Positions 54,616-63,238 of a stretch of 64,000 nt of DNA are shown in pieces. Both the position numbers and the translations under genes were made by a program. The notes under the pieces are model-generated. The model saw only the letters and a program-made list of their open reading frames with translations. It was not told the origin of the DNA and made no database searches. The stretch is from Methanohalophilus sp. RSK (GTDB taxonomy: Archaea > Halobacteriota > Methanosarcinia > Methanosarcinales > Methanosarcinaceae): the NCBI RefSeq assembly GCF_003722075.1, contig NZ_RDSK01000009.1, positions 1 through 64,000 of the forward strand, given 5' to 3'. The first letter of the stretch is position 1. Each line of letters starts with the position of its first letter.

Positions 54616-55662
54616 ATGGCAAATATTCAGCAAGCAGAAGCAGGCTCTTTTTACAGTTATCTTTCAACCGGCTGCAAAATGTGCCGCGATGGTGCAAAAA
54701 TGGTATTATACATAACCGGTCATTGCGGTAAGAATTGTTTCTATTGTCCGCTATCAGAAGAGAGAAAAGGCGATGCCGTATATGCCAATGAAAGGAAAGT
54801 ACAATGCGACGATGAAGTAATAGAAGAAAGCATGCGTATGCAGGCCCTGGGAACAGGAATTACGGGTGGTGAACCCCTCCTTGAAATGGGAAGGGTCCTG
54901 CATTACATCAATCTACTGAAAAGCACATTCGGACAAAAGTACCATATTCATCTCTATACTGCCTTACCCGTAGATGAAAAAACAATTAATAATCTTGTTG
55001 AAGCAGGACTGGATGAGATACGTTTTCACCCTCCTCTGCAGGAATGGGAAAATATTGGAAAAAGTAAATTTAAAACGGCAATTATCAATTGTAAACAAGC
55101 AGGTCTGGAAACAGGAATCGAAGTGCCTGCCATAGAAGGCATTGGAAAGTTTGCTGGTTTGTGTGATAACGTTGATTGTTACATCAATTTCAATGAACTG
55201 GAATTTACAGATACAAATTACGAGGAATTGCATCGCAGAGGGTACCGGTTAAAGGACGATATTTCAAATGCTGTAGCAGGTTCACGAGATAGTGCATTAA
55301 AAGTTATGAAACTTTTTAGAAGGGGACATTTCTGCTCATCTACGTATAAAGACGCTATACAGCTAAGGAAACGTCTTATCAGGATTGCAGAAAATACCTC
55401 ACGCCCATTTGACGAAATAACCGATGATGGAACAATCATATTTGGAATAATACATACTAAAAATACTGCTAAAATACTTGAGCAATTGCAGGAATTTGAA
55501 GTTCCTGAAGAAATGTATGAACTAAAGGCAAACAATATTGAAATCGCATCCTGGATACTTGAAGATATTGCAGATGAGATCCGGGACATTAGTGATAAAA
55601 TTGAAATTATTGAAAAATACCCTACCTCAGATGGCCTTATTGTGGAAAGCATGCCTGTTTAA
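54616..55662 (+). CDS. Radical SAM protein (COG2108-like)
   Basis: The protein has 348 residues. CGKNCFYC near 37-44 is the CxxxCxxC Fe-S motif, with the SAM-binding GITGGEPLLEMG near 80-91. STGCKMCRDGAKMVLYI ahead of it adds two cysteines. Further cysteines (GLCDNVDCYINF and GHFCSSTYKD) may bind another cluster. The substrate is unknown. Short promoter spacing from the divergent ferredoxin suggests joint control. Confidence 0.82.
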   Translation: MANIQQAEAGSFYSYLSTGCKMCRDGAKMVLYITGHCGKNCFYCPLSEERKGDAVYANERKVQCDDEVIEESMRMQALGTGITGGEPLLEMGRVLHYINLLKSTFGQKYHIHLYTALPVDEKTINNLVEAGLDEIRFHPPLQEWENIGKSKFKTAIINCKQAGLETGIEVPAIEGIGKFAGLCDNVDCYINFNELEFTDTNYEELHRRGYRLKDDISNAVAGSRDSALKVMKLFRRGHFCSSTYKDAIQLRKRLIRIAENTSRPFDEITDDGTIIFGIIHTKNTAKILEQLQEFEVPEEMYELKANNIEIASWILEDIADEIRDISDKIEIIEKYPTSDGLIVESMPV

Positions 55663-55872
55663 AGTGCAAAAATACCCTTGAACTTAAAATAAAACAATAT
55701 GTTTTTATGTTAAAATGAATTATAAGGGGCAGTTCAAGCTTTAAAAGGCAGATAAATAAGCATCCCGCATCAGAAAAATAAAAGGTCTTGCGATTGTTTC
55801 TTTTCAGGGATACATATTACAAGTTAGCATAAATATATATGCAAAAATAACATAGTTTAGATAGAGGTGTTC

Positions 55873-56178
55873 GTGCTGGAAACCATAGAAAACCGGGTAA
55901 GATCAAGGCTGATAAAATATCTTGGCCGGGATGACACAGGGATACGCAAAGTGGTCCTTAAACTGTTCCTTGACGGCGGGAAATATACCACCAATGATAT
56001 CTATAAATACCTTCACGAAAAGGATTTTGATATCAGTTACAGGGGAGTTTCAGCTATGGTTGGGCTCATGAACACACGCTTGGGAATCCTGAGTATTGAT
56101 GTAACCGGCGATCACAATATCTATTTATTAAAAAATGATTACAGGGATATCGTACGCTCAGTACTTGACAATTATTAA
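55873..56178 (+). CDS. DUF2551 winged-helix-like protein
   Basis: The protein has 101 residues from GTG 55873, directly behind GAGGTGTTC; GTG 55867 is inside that ribosome binding site. VRSRLIKYLGRDDTGIRKVV, then DIYKYLHEKDFDISYRGVSA near 38-57, read as a winged helix. DUF2551 is known from methanogens and is presumed to be a transcription regulator. It precedes uppS by 20 bases. Confidence 0.75.
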   Translation: MLETIENRVRSRLIKYLGRDDTGIRKVVLKLFLDGGKYTTNDIYKYLHEKDFDISYRGVSAMVGLMNTRLGILSIDVTGDHNIYLLKNDYRDIVRSVLDNY

Positions 56179-56198
56179 CATCGCCTGTAGCTCTGATT

Positions 56199-57086
56199 AT
56201 GATGTGGCGGATATTACCTAAACTATTGTATAAAGGATATGAATTTGTTCTGGAAAAAAATATTCGTAATTCTAAATTACCGCAGCATATCGCTATTATA
56301 ATGGATGGAAACCGCAGATACGCCAAAAAACTTGGTAAGTTCACCTCATACGGCCATACTAGGGGAGCCGATATTACTGAAAAAGTCATTGAATGGTCCT
56401 ATGAAAGCGGCATCAAGGAATTGACAATATATGCTTTTTCTACTGAGAATTTCAACAGGAAAAAAGATGAGAAGAAAAGCATACTAAAACTTATAGGAAC
56501 CAGACTTGAAGAGATGTGTGTTGATGAAAGGACACATAAAAGACGCCTAAAAGTACGTGTAATTGGGGACAGAACCCTTTTACCCGAAGACCTCCTGCAG
56601 AGTATCGATAAAGTTGAGATGGCAACTAAGGACTATGACAGGCTAAAACTTAACATTGCAATTGCTTATGGCGGAAGACAGGATATCATACAGGCAATAC
56701 GTGAAGTTGCCAGGAAGGTAAAAACAGGGGATATCGAAATGGGTGAAATAACTGAAAAAACCATATCAAGACACCTATATCCAGAAAAAAATTCGGCCGT
56801 ATCAAACGTTGATCTCATAATCCGTACAGGAGGAAATGAAAGGGTTTCAAATTTCCTTCCCTGGCAAGCATGTGGAAATGAATGTGCAGCCTATTTCTGC
56901 GCCCCCTACTGGCCGGATTTCAGGAAAATCGATTTCCTCCGTTCCATCCGTACATACCAGCAGAGACAGGAAGAAAGAAACATTACACTTGCCAACAGGA
57001 CACTGCATTTTATCCATAATATAGAGAAAAAACTGGATGTAAGAGATATTGATTCTCAACCAAAAAAATTACCTGAAAAAAAATAG
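56199..57086 (+). CDS. uppS: cis-Polyprenyl diphosphate synthase (UppS family)
   Basis: The protein has 295 residues. HIAIIMDGNRRYAKKLG near 30-46 is the diphosphate loop, YAFSTENFNRK near 79-89 the catalytic core, and DLIIRTGGNERVSNFLPWQ near 207-225 the binding of the second substrate. It makes the long-chain lipid carriers for glycosylation. The transcript probably ends at the hairpin 57102-57158. Confidence 0.94.
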   Translation: MMWRILPKLLYKGYEFVLEKNIRNSKLPQHIAIIMDGNRRYAKKLGKFTSYGHTRGADITEKVIEWSYESGIKELTIYAFSTENFNRKKDEKKSILKLIGTRLEEMCVDERTHKRRLKVRVIGDRTLLPEDLLQSIDKVEMATKDYDRLKLNIAIAYGGRQDIIQAIREVARKVKTGDIEMGEITEKTISRHLYPEKNSAVSNVDLIIRTGGNERVSNFLPWQACGNECAAYFCAPYWPDFRKIDFLRSIRTYQQRQEERNITLANRTLHFIHNIEKKLDVRDIDSQPKKLPEKK

Positions 57087-57101
57087 CTAAAATTCATAAG
57101 A

Positions 57102-57158
57102 GGCCGGTATCATCAGAAACCATGACGGGAGGGTGATGAATACCGGCCAGCCTTTTTA
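57102..57158 (+). terminator. Terminator hairpin after uppS
   Basis: GGCCGGTAT (57102-57110) pairs with ATACCGGCC (57140-57148), extended by CATCA and TGATG, and is followed by TTTTT at 57153-57157. It can also fold on the minus strand and could then end the short ORF at 57162-57236. Confidence 0.65.
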
Positions 57159-57161
57159 TTG

Positions 57162-57236
57162 TTAATTGTTCCTAAAGTGGTCCAGTTTTTCATAGCGTTT
57201 GGTTCTCTCTATAAGTCCTTTGAAGAATTCATCCAT
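57162..57236 (-). CDS. Candidate 24-residue microprotein with ideal ribosome binding site
   Basis: ATG 57236 lies four bases after GAGGTGATC, a perfect match to the 16S rRNA tail, the same strength as in the ribosomal genes here. The product begins MDEFFKGLIERTKRY and ends in HFRNN; it is an amphipathic, charged helix. A hairpin follows the stop. No family was recognised. The strong ribosome binding site argues that it is translated. Confidence 0.5.
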   Translation of the reverse strand: MDEFFKGLIERTKRYEKLDHFRNN

Positions 57237-57393
57237 ACTGATCACCTCAATAAGAAATAAGAATATAAACTATTTCAAGGACCTCCAAGCAAGATGAAAG
57301 TAATATAGAAGACTCTAAAACAGCCACTCTTCAGACAATATTTATTTATTCTTCCAGATAGGTTATGAAAATACCTGGCGTAAGGAGTTGAAA

Positions 57394-58407
57394 ATGAAGC
57401 CCGTTGACATTTATGGCAATGTATTTTACAATGAGGATTGTATTACAGGAGCTGCAACTCATATCCCCAATGCGTCGGTAGATCTTATTATTACCGATCC
57501 TCCATATGGGATAAAAGGGGACAAATTACACCAGCATTACAACAGGAATGAAAAATTTGTAGTTGATGGATATGTAGAAATCCCGGAAGATAAATATGCA
57601 GATTTCAGCCTGGCCTGGATTAAAGAAGCAGAGAGAATTCTCAAACCTGGTGGCTCCATCTACATTGTTTCGGGATACACAAATCTTTACCATATCCTCC
57701 ATGCCCTGTACCAGACAAATCTGGAAGAGATCAATCACATAATATGGAAATACAATTTTGGTGTTTACACAAAAGCAAAATACGTATCCTCCCATTATCA
57801 TATTTTATACTATGAAAAACCCGGCAAAAGGCGCACCTTCAATCTGGAATCAAGATATGGAACCTGTGAAAAAACAGACGATGGCAGATCGCTGAATTAC
57901 AGGGACAGGGAAGATGTCTGGGTAATTAACAGGGAGTACAAACCCGGCAAAGTTAAAAATAAAAATGAATTGCCCTACAAACTCCTGAAGAAAATTATAC
58001 AATACAGTAGCAATGAAGGCGACCTTGTTTGTGACATGTTCCTGGGCGGATTTTCAACTGCAACTGTTGCAATCGGCCTTAATAGACGCTGCGTTGGTTT
58101 TGAAGTATCAGAAACGATGTTTAGAACAAGAACCCGTGAAATTGGCCAGAGCAATGTTATCAAACCAGGATTTATGATACCGGAATTACGCAAACCTGTA
58201 ATCAAGAACCTGGAAAACCAGGGGAACCCCTGGACTTCACAAGAGGAGGATTACATGTGTACAAGGTACAGGGAATTGCGCCAAAGTGGACAAAACAAAA
58301 AAGATACTATAGAGATAATTGGGGAGGAATTGGGCAGGGGAAGATGGAGTATCGAGAAAGCAATTAAGAAAATTAGCAAAATGGATGAAAACAAGCATCC
58401 ACAATAA
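57394..58407 (+). CDS. Orphan beta-class DNA methyltransferase with C-terminal DNA-binding domain
   Basis: The protein has 337 residues from ATG 57394 (AAGGAG upstream). Motif IV, ITDPPYGIKGD near 33-43, precedes motif I (CDMFLGGFSTATVAIGLNRR near 213-232), the order of beta-class N6-adenine or N4-cytosine methyltransferases such as CcrM. Between them lies the target-recognition region. The last 70 residues (NPWTSQEEDYMCTRYREL, then WSIEKAIKKI) resemble a SANT/Myb-like helix bundle. No restriction enzyme is adjacent, so this is an orphan or a part of an unrecognised module. Confidence 0.85.
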   Translation: MKPVDIYGNVFYNEDCITGAATHIPNASVDLIITDPPYGIKGDKLHQHYNRNEKFVVDGYVEIPEDKYADFSLAWIKEAERILKPGGSIYIVSGYTNLYHILHALYQTNLEEINHIIWKYNFGVYTKAKYVSSHYHILYYEKPGKRRTFNLESRYGTCEKTDDGRSLNYRDREDVWVINREYKPGKVKNKNELPYKLLKKIIQYSSNEGDLVCDMFLGGFSTATVAIGLNRRCVGFEVSETMFRTRTREIGQSNVIKPGFMIPELRKPVIKNLENQGNPWTSQEEDYMCTRYRELRQSGQNKKDTIEIIGEELGRGRWSIEKAIKKISKMDENKHPQ

Positions 58408-58427
58408 AACCAATCATCTTTACTTAA

Positions 58428-59405
58428 TCAGGATAACAATTTAATTCCTGTTGTATAATTAATTGTTTTTGATGTGGGAAATACAAACGAAAACACATTA
58501 TTTTTTAGCAGAAAAGAATCCAGGTTAGTACTATCTTTAAAAATATCGCTTAGAACAATACTCCTGCGAACACCTTTTATTTCGATGAATTTACGCGGGA
58601 AGGTAGGGACATGCCAACCTGTAATATGTTCTATCAGCTCAAGCATCGCAATGATACAATCTCTTTCATTTTCAGTAGATGTCCACTGGCATTGATAACC
58701 GGAAAGACCCAGATGATAAGACCTAACCTGACCCCTTGAGATATTCAAACCGGTTCCCTTAAGGAGAGGAAATAGCCATTCGGATAATAAATATTCAAAC
58801 TTATACGTGTCAATTAATTCGAAAGAATCCAGAAAAGCCTGTGATCTGAAAAAATTCATCACCCATTCATGAACATTCGACCTGAATCTGTGACGCTGTC
58901 CATTTACATAAGAAGAATCTGCAAGCCATACAAGGCTTCTGGTCTTTATATCCAGGCCAGCTTCGGATTCAAACAACCAGAGAAGAAAATGAATGGTACT
59001 CAAGGGATATTTCCTCCTGTAACTTTGGAGATAGATACCCCTTAGAAGGTTCGGATTCAGCGAATTTGAATGACCTTCAAGGCAGTCTTGACAGCTGGAT
59101 CCTATTATGTGATGTCCAATGGAGAAGATGCATGGATGATATATGTCCAGATCCACAGCAATATATTTTCCTTCAAGCAACTTATTGTGGAAATCTCCCA
59201 CAGTATCTGAAAAACTTAATGTCTTGTAGTCATAAACACCAACTATGTCCCATCCAAATTTTGTTTTAAGGAAAGAGGCACTCAGAAGAGAGTCTAGATC
59301 GTTGCCAATAATCATGCCCTCAATGTTCTGCGGATTATAGAATGGATCAAAATTGCTAACAATCCTAGAAGGAACATTGCACCTCCTATCCCTCAAAACA
59401 GACAT
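58428..59405 (-). CDS. Uncharacterised protein with DHH-phosphoesterase-like motifs
   Basis: The protein has 325 residues, with AAAAGGAG seven bases before the ATG. The segment IIGNDLDSLLSASFLKTKFG near 32-51 resembles the metal-binding N-D-x-D motif of DHH phosphoesterases, and YIAVDLDIYHPCIFSIGHHI near 81-100 the later Asp and His-His motif. The rest (ARG and aromatic rich, GLSGYQCQW, HVPTFPRKFIEIKG) matches nothing I know. It could be a RecJ-like nuclease or phosphoesterase. It is convergent with the methyltransferase gene (20 bases). Confidence 0.5.
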   Translation of the reverse strand: MSVLRDRRCNVPSRIVSNFDPFYNPQNIEGMIIGNDLDSLLSASFLKTKFGWDIVGVYDYKTLSFSDTVGDFHNKLLEGKYIAVDLDIYHPCIFSIGHHIIGSSCQDCLEGHSNSLNPNLLRGIYLQSYRRKYPLSTIHFLLWLFESEAGLDIKTRSLVWLADSSYVNGQRHRFRSNVHEWVMNFFRSQAFLDSFELIDTYKFEYLLSEWLFPLLKGTGLNISRGQVRSYHLGLSGYQCQWTSTENERDCIIAMLELIEHITGWHVPTFPRKFIEIKGVRRSIVLSDIFKDSTNLDSFLLKNNVFSFVFPTSKTINYTTGIKLLS

Positions 59406-59564
59406 ATCAATCTCCTTTTAAATCATATAAATCTAAAAATTACACCCATAAATAATCAATTCTCGATTATTGAGTATATGAAGTGAGTTCAAGCATTAAT
59501 ACTTTACCAATTTATTGCCGATTATTGGGCGTTATGCAAAAAAAAGATGAATCCGAGTTAAAAA

Positions 59565-60182
59565 TTACAAACTTTGGCTGGTTCGCAATATTCCATATTT
59601 GTACAAAAAGTCCGGTTTTAAATCCAGACCTAACAGGAAAGTTCCCATAGAATTGTTCGGTTCAATACCCATCCTGGATTTAATATAGGAATCACTTAAC
59701 CTTGAGGGTAATGCAACCATAGCTTCTGAAACACAGGAGATATTCTCAACTTCAGGGAAGGGTTTTGCCTGAATTAACATTTCAAGTTCTAAATCCGGTG
59801 ATTTCAGGCGTTTGAAACGGTCATTATAAAACACTATGTTACCCATCACACAGCAATCCTTGCGTTTTTCAAGTCGTGCAAGCTCCAGCGGATCACGGAT
59901 ATCTTCACCCACAATTTCATCCCTGTATATGAGTTTCAGATTATTTTCTGGCCAGTCATATTCCTGGTTTGTCAGGAAAGAGACGAGAATCTGTGAGCCA
60001 AGTGTTTTTTTTACCCCGGTATTATTTTTTATTCCAAGGCTTCCGGAAGCTTTCTTTTCATCCGAAACCTCAAGCCCAAAAATATAAGACCTGTCCGTTT
60101 GATTCAGTAAAAGAGTTTCTTCGATGCCTTTTATTGACTTTAGTGTATTCTCTATTTTACCCCAGATATTATTTATTGAAAT
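59565..60182 (-). CDS. Uncharacterised protein, apparent AUU start
   Basis: The frame is open for 206 codons with no ATG, GTG or TTG before codon 91 (GTG 59912), yet codon use and sequence are continuous. ATT 60182 lies eight bases after GGGGG (minus strand, 60191-60195). The product begins SINNIWGKIENTLKSIKGIE and ends GLDLKPDFLYKYGI; a conserved-looking DEIVGEDIRDPLELARLEKR lies near 88. No family was recognised. It precedes the DHH-like gene by 159 bases on the same strand. Confidence 0.6.
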   Translation of the reverse strand: MSINNIWGKIENTLKSIKGIEETLLLNQTDRSYIFGLEVSDEKKASGSLGIKNNTGVKKTLGSQILVSFLTNQEYDWPENNLKLIYRDEIVGEDIRDPLELARLEKRKDCCVMGNIVFYNDRFKRLKSPDLELEMLIQAKPFPEVENISCVSEAMVALPSRLSDSYIKSRMGIEPNNSMGTFLLGLDLKPDFLYKYGILRTSQSL

Positions 60183-60440
60183 GAATAAATCCCCCTTTGA
60201 CTATGGAGCGATATTTAATCAACTACTTTTGTAATAACTCAATTATACTTAACTATTGTGCAAAACGCAAACCTACCAAATTCACACCAAAAAGATAAAG
60301 GAGAGTTTAAGTTGACCTGCAGTAAATCCAAAACTTATCTTCAAAATAACACAGTTAAGGAATGCCTATGTGATATAATGAGAACATAAAACCAAGAAAC
60401 ACAATTATAAAAATATCCTCAGTGATTTAAAAAAGAAGTT

Positions 60441-60528
60441 TGGTGCGAGGGAAGGGATTCGAACCCTCGAACTCCTACGAGACTAGGCCCTCAACCTAGC
60501 GCCTTTGGCCTGGCTGGGCAACCCTCGC
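60441..60528 (-). tRNA. tRNA-Leu (GAG anticodon), CCA encoded
   Basis: On the minus strand: acceptor GCGAGGG with CCCTCGC, discriminator A and encoded CCA (60441-60443). Anticodon stem CTAGG with CCTAG encloses TTGAGGG, anticodon GAG. A long variable arm precedes the T-loop TTCGAAT, as in class II tRNAs. Confidence 0.95.
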
Positions 60529-60665
60529 ACGCTGTTGTTTTTCGCCATAAACGGGCTGATACTATATATACCTTGCCCATTTGCACAATCAACAAAATTA
60601 CAATTATAGTTTTTTACTTCTGATATTAAATCCTATAAAGGGATAATAGGAAAGAATATCTCCTA

Positions 60666-61466
60666 TTACAATTCACCCAGGATATTATCAAGGGTTGAAG
60701 CTTTTGTCCTGATTGTATTCACTGCATTTATAATTAACTCTTCTGCACTATATGAACCATCGGATTCAAGAGTGAAAATAAAAGATGTATCATTCTCACT
60801 AACCGAGATTGCATCAATACCGCAGGCTTCTACACACTGCTTGCAGAGAGAGCAATTCAAAAGTCTATCATCCACAACTTCTGCAGATTCCTCACCAAGG
60901 GCCAATATATCGCGAGGACAGGCCTCAACGCACTTTTCGCAGAGATCACAACCCTCGATATTGATCACAGGCACATTCTTATAACCACAGGCAACTCCGG
61001 CCTGCCATTTAGCATGGTCGTGACCGTAACCCATCTTTGCAATCGCTTCAAGGACAAGTTGCTGCCCGCCTTTAAGCTTAACAACCGGGATGTTGGAATC
61101 AGCAGCTTTTACTTTAGGATCTGCGGATACAAGGTCCCCTGAATAAACAGTCTTTTCCTCACCCATTGGTGCTTCCACACTCAATGTGAGGGAAATCGTA
61201 CAGGCCGGACACCCTTCTTCACAGGAGCACTCTTCATGAGGAGTAAACTCATCGAAGCTTGTCAAAAGAGGTACCAGCGCCAGCCTCAAAGCTACCTGTT
61301 CATCATAAAGGACTGAAGTATTGTTGTAAATATTGACTTCATCGATTGCGAGAGTGGGGACATCGGCAAGCATAGTCCGCCTCAATCCGTTCGCAAAAGC
61401 TGCATCCACATCTGACAAAATAAATCTGGCAGATCTATCAGACAGCTCAAGTATATCGATATCCAT
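60666..61466 (-). CDS. rpoD: DNA-directed RNA polymerase subunit D with Fe-S domain
   Basis: The protein has 266 residues. The N-terminal dimerisation domain has FANGLRRTMLADVPTLAIDE near 24-43. An inserted ferredoxin-like domain carries two full cluster motifs: CDLCEKCVEACP near 173-184 and CSLCKQCVEACG near 206-217. It forms the assembly platform with subunit L. Two complete Cys sets point to two [4Fe-4S] clusters. It is the last gene of the S13-S4-S11-RpoD operon in this window. Confidence 0.95.
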   Translation of the reverse strand: MDIDILELSDRSARFILSDVDAAFANGLRRTMLADVPTLAIDEVNIYNNTSVLYDEQVALRLALVPLLTSFDEFTPHEECSCEEGCPACTISLTLSVEAPMGEEKTVYSGDLVSADPKVKAADSNIPVVKLKGGQQLVLEAIAKMGYGHDHAKWQAGVACGYKNVPVINIEGCDLCEKCVEACPRDILALGEESAEVVDDRLLNCSLCKQCVEACGIDAISVSENDTSFIFTLESDGSYSAEELIINAVNTIRTKASTLDNILGEL

Positions 61467-61516
61467 TTTCGGGAACCTCGTGAAATTACAAACCTGTCAT
61501 ATGTGTTACACTGCAA

Positions 61517-61900
<384 letters not shown>

Positions 61901-61911
61901 TCAAACCTCCT

Positions 61912-62466
61912 TCATTCCTCCACAAGGGAAGATGCAATCTGAGCGGGTCTCTCCGGGTGTGACTCGGTAGTCATAGGTGATGTTCCATAGTAATCTATCA
62001 TCATCTCATCCTGTTTTGACACCAGCATACCAGGGACTGTCAACTTCTTACCACCAATTGCAATATGACCATGGGTAATAAACTGTCTTGCCTGTTTGGG
62101 AGTTCTGGCTAAACCAAGTCTGTGGACAAGTGTCTGAAGCCTTCTTTCGAGTATAGCTTCTGTATTTAATCCAAGAATGTCATCGATCTCGGCATCGCCT
62201 TTTATCATGGAATAACGAATCAATTTGGATAGAATCTGGTCTGCTTCAGTCTTTGCGTGACCGGTAAGTTCAGCTTCTGCAGAATCAGCCAGTAATCTAC
62301 GGGCATCTGCCCTGTAACGTCTGAGAATACTGTGTGCCTTCCAGAGTTCTTTTTTATTCCTGAGGCCGTATTTTTTAATCAGGTCAACCTCATTTGCCAT
62401 ACGGGAAGCTTGCCAGGGGTGCTTCGGGGTGTCATAACTTTTTCTTTTCTTTCCGGGATAAACCAT
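61912..62466 (-). CDS. rps4: Small ribosomal subunit protein uS4
   Basis: The protein has 184 residues. [18 protein letters not shown] opens the archaeal S4, and [20 protein letters not shown] followed by [18 protein letters not shown] near 107-145 is the S4 RNA-binding domain. It belongs to the ribosomal operon. Confidence 0.96.
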   Translation of the reverse strand: MVYPGKKRKSYDTPKHPWQASRMANEVDLIKKYGLRNKKELWKAHSILRRYRADARRLLADSAEAELTGHAKTEADQILSKLIRYSMIKGDAEIDDILGLNTEAILERRLQTLVHRLGLARTPKQARQFITHGHIAIGGKKLTVPGMLVSKQDEMMIDYYGTSPMTTESHPERPAQIASSLVEE

Positions 62467-62478
62467 GTCGAATCACCT

Positions 62479-62925
62479 TCATCTTGTTTTACTGACACCT
62501 ATTGTGGACCCACCGCGTCCTGCGGATTTGGTTCTCTGTCCACGTACCTTCAAACCTCTTTCATGGCGTATACCACGATAGGCACGGACCTTTTTAAGAT
62601 CGTTCAAATCTTCCCTTATAGTCAGGTCAATATCCTGTCCAAGAAGGTGTTTATTTTCACCTGTCAACAAATCCTTTTGCCTATTAAGCATCCACACAGG
62701 AAGATGGTTTTCAAATGTCTCTATAGCTTCATTAAGCCTGGCAATACCCTCATCAGAAAGGTAACCAATGGTTTCTGATGGATCTACTTCTGCACTTTCT
62801 GCAATGAGCCTTGCAGCCCTTCTGCCAATCCCCTTGATACCGGTGAGTGCATAAAGGACCTTCTGCTTACCCTGCAAATCAGTGTTCATTATACGTACAA
62901 GATGTCTTATTTCTTCGTCTGCCAT
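62479..62925 (-). CDS. rps13: Small ribosomal subunit protein uS13
   Basis: The protein has 148 residues from ATG 62925, behind [29 protein letters not shown] near 7-26, then [16 protein letters not shown], and a C-terminal [20 protein letters not shown] are the family motifs. It is the first gene of the operon with S4, S11 and RpoD. Confidence 0.96.
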   Translation of the reverse strand: MADEEIRHLVRIMNTDLQGKQKVLYALTGIKGIGRRAARLIAESAEVDPSETIGYLSDEGIARLNEAIETFENHLPVWMLNRQKDLLTGENKHLLGQDIDLTIREDLNDLKKVRAYRGIRHERGLKVRGQRTKSAGRGGSTIGVSKTR

Positions 62926-63238
62926 TATAAACCTCCTTAAGGACACATTCTTGCGTCCCGTAGCCCTGGAACTAAGGTCCAGCACTGCCTTTTTACAGGC
63001 TGTGTAAAAACCTATGATACAGACTTACTCGGCCCAATATGACTTTCTCTTATATAATGTTAATGTCTGAAAAAAACATCAGGACAAAGGCTCAATCGGT
63101 ACTAGACGATATTTGTGCTAACACCTTCCACATAAAAATAAGTTGTGATCAAAAATAGTAGAGACCTGTTTATTATAAGTGATAATTATAAATAAATACC
63201 AAACAGACAATTTGTATATACAAAAGGAACCAATAGCC
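62926..63238. other. Divergent promoter region between rps13 and the PAS gene
   Basis: About 310 bases without a gene. TATA-like ATTATAAATAAATA (63185-63198) would serve the plus-strand PAS gene. An AT-rich CTTATATAAT near 63050-63060 may serve rps13. No dyads of note were seen. Confidence 0.35.
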
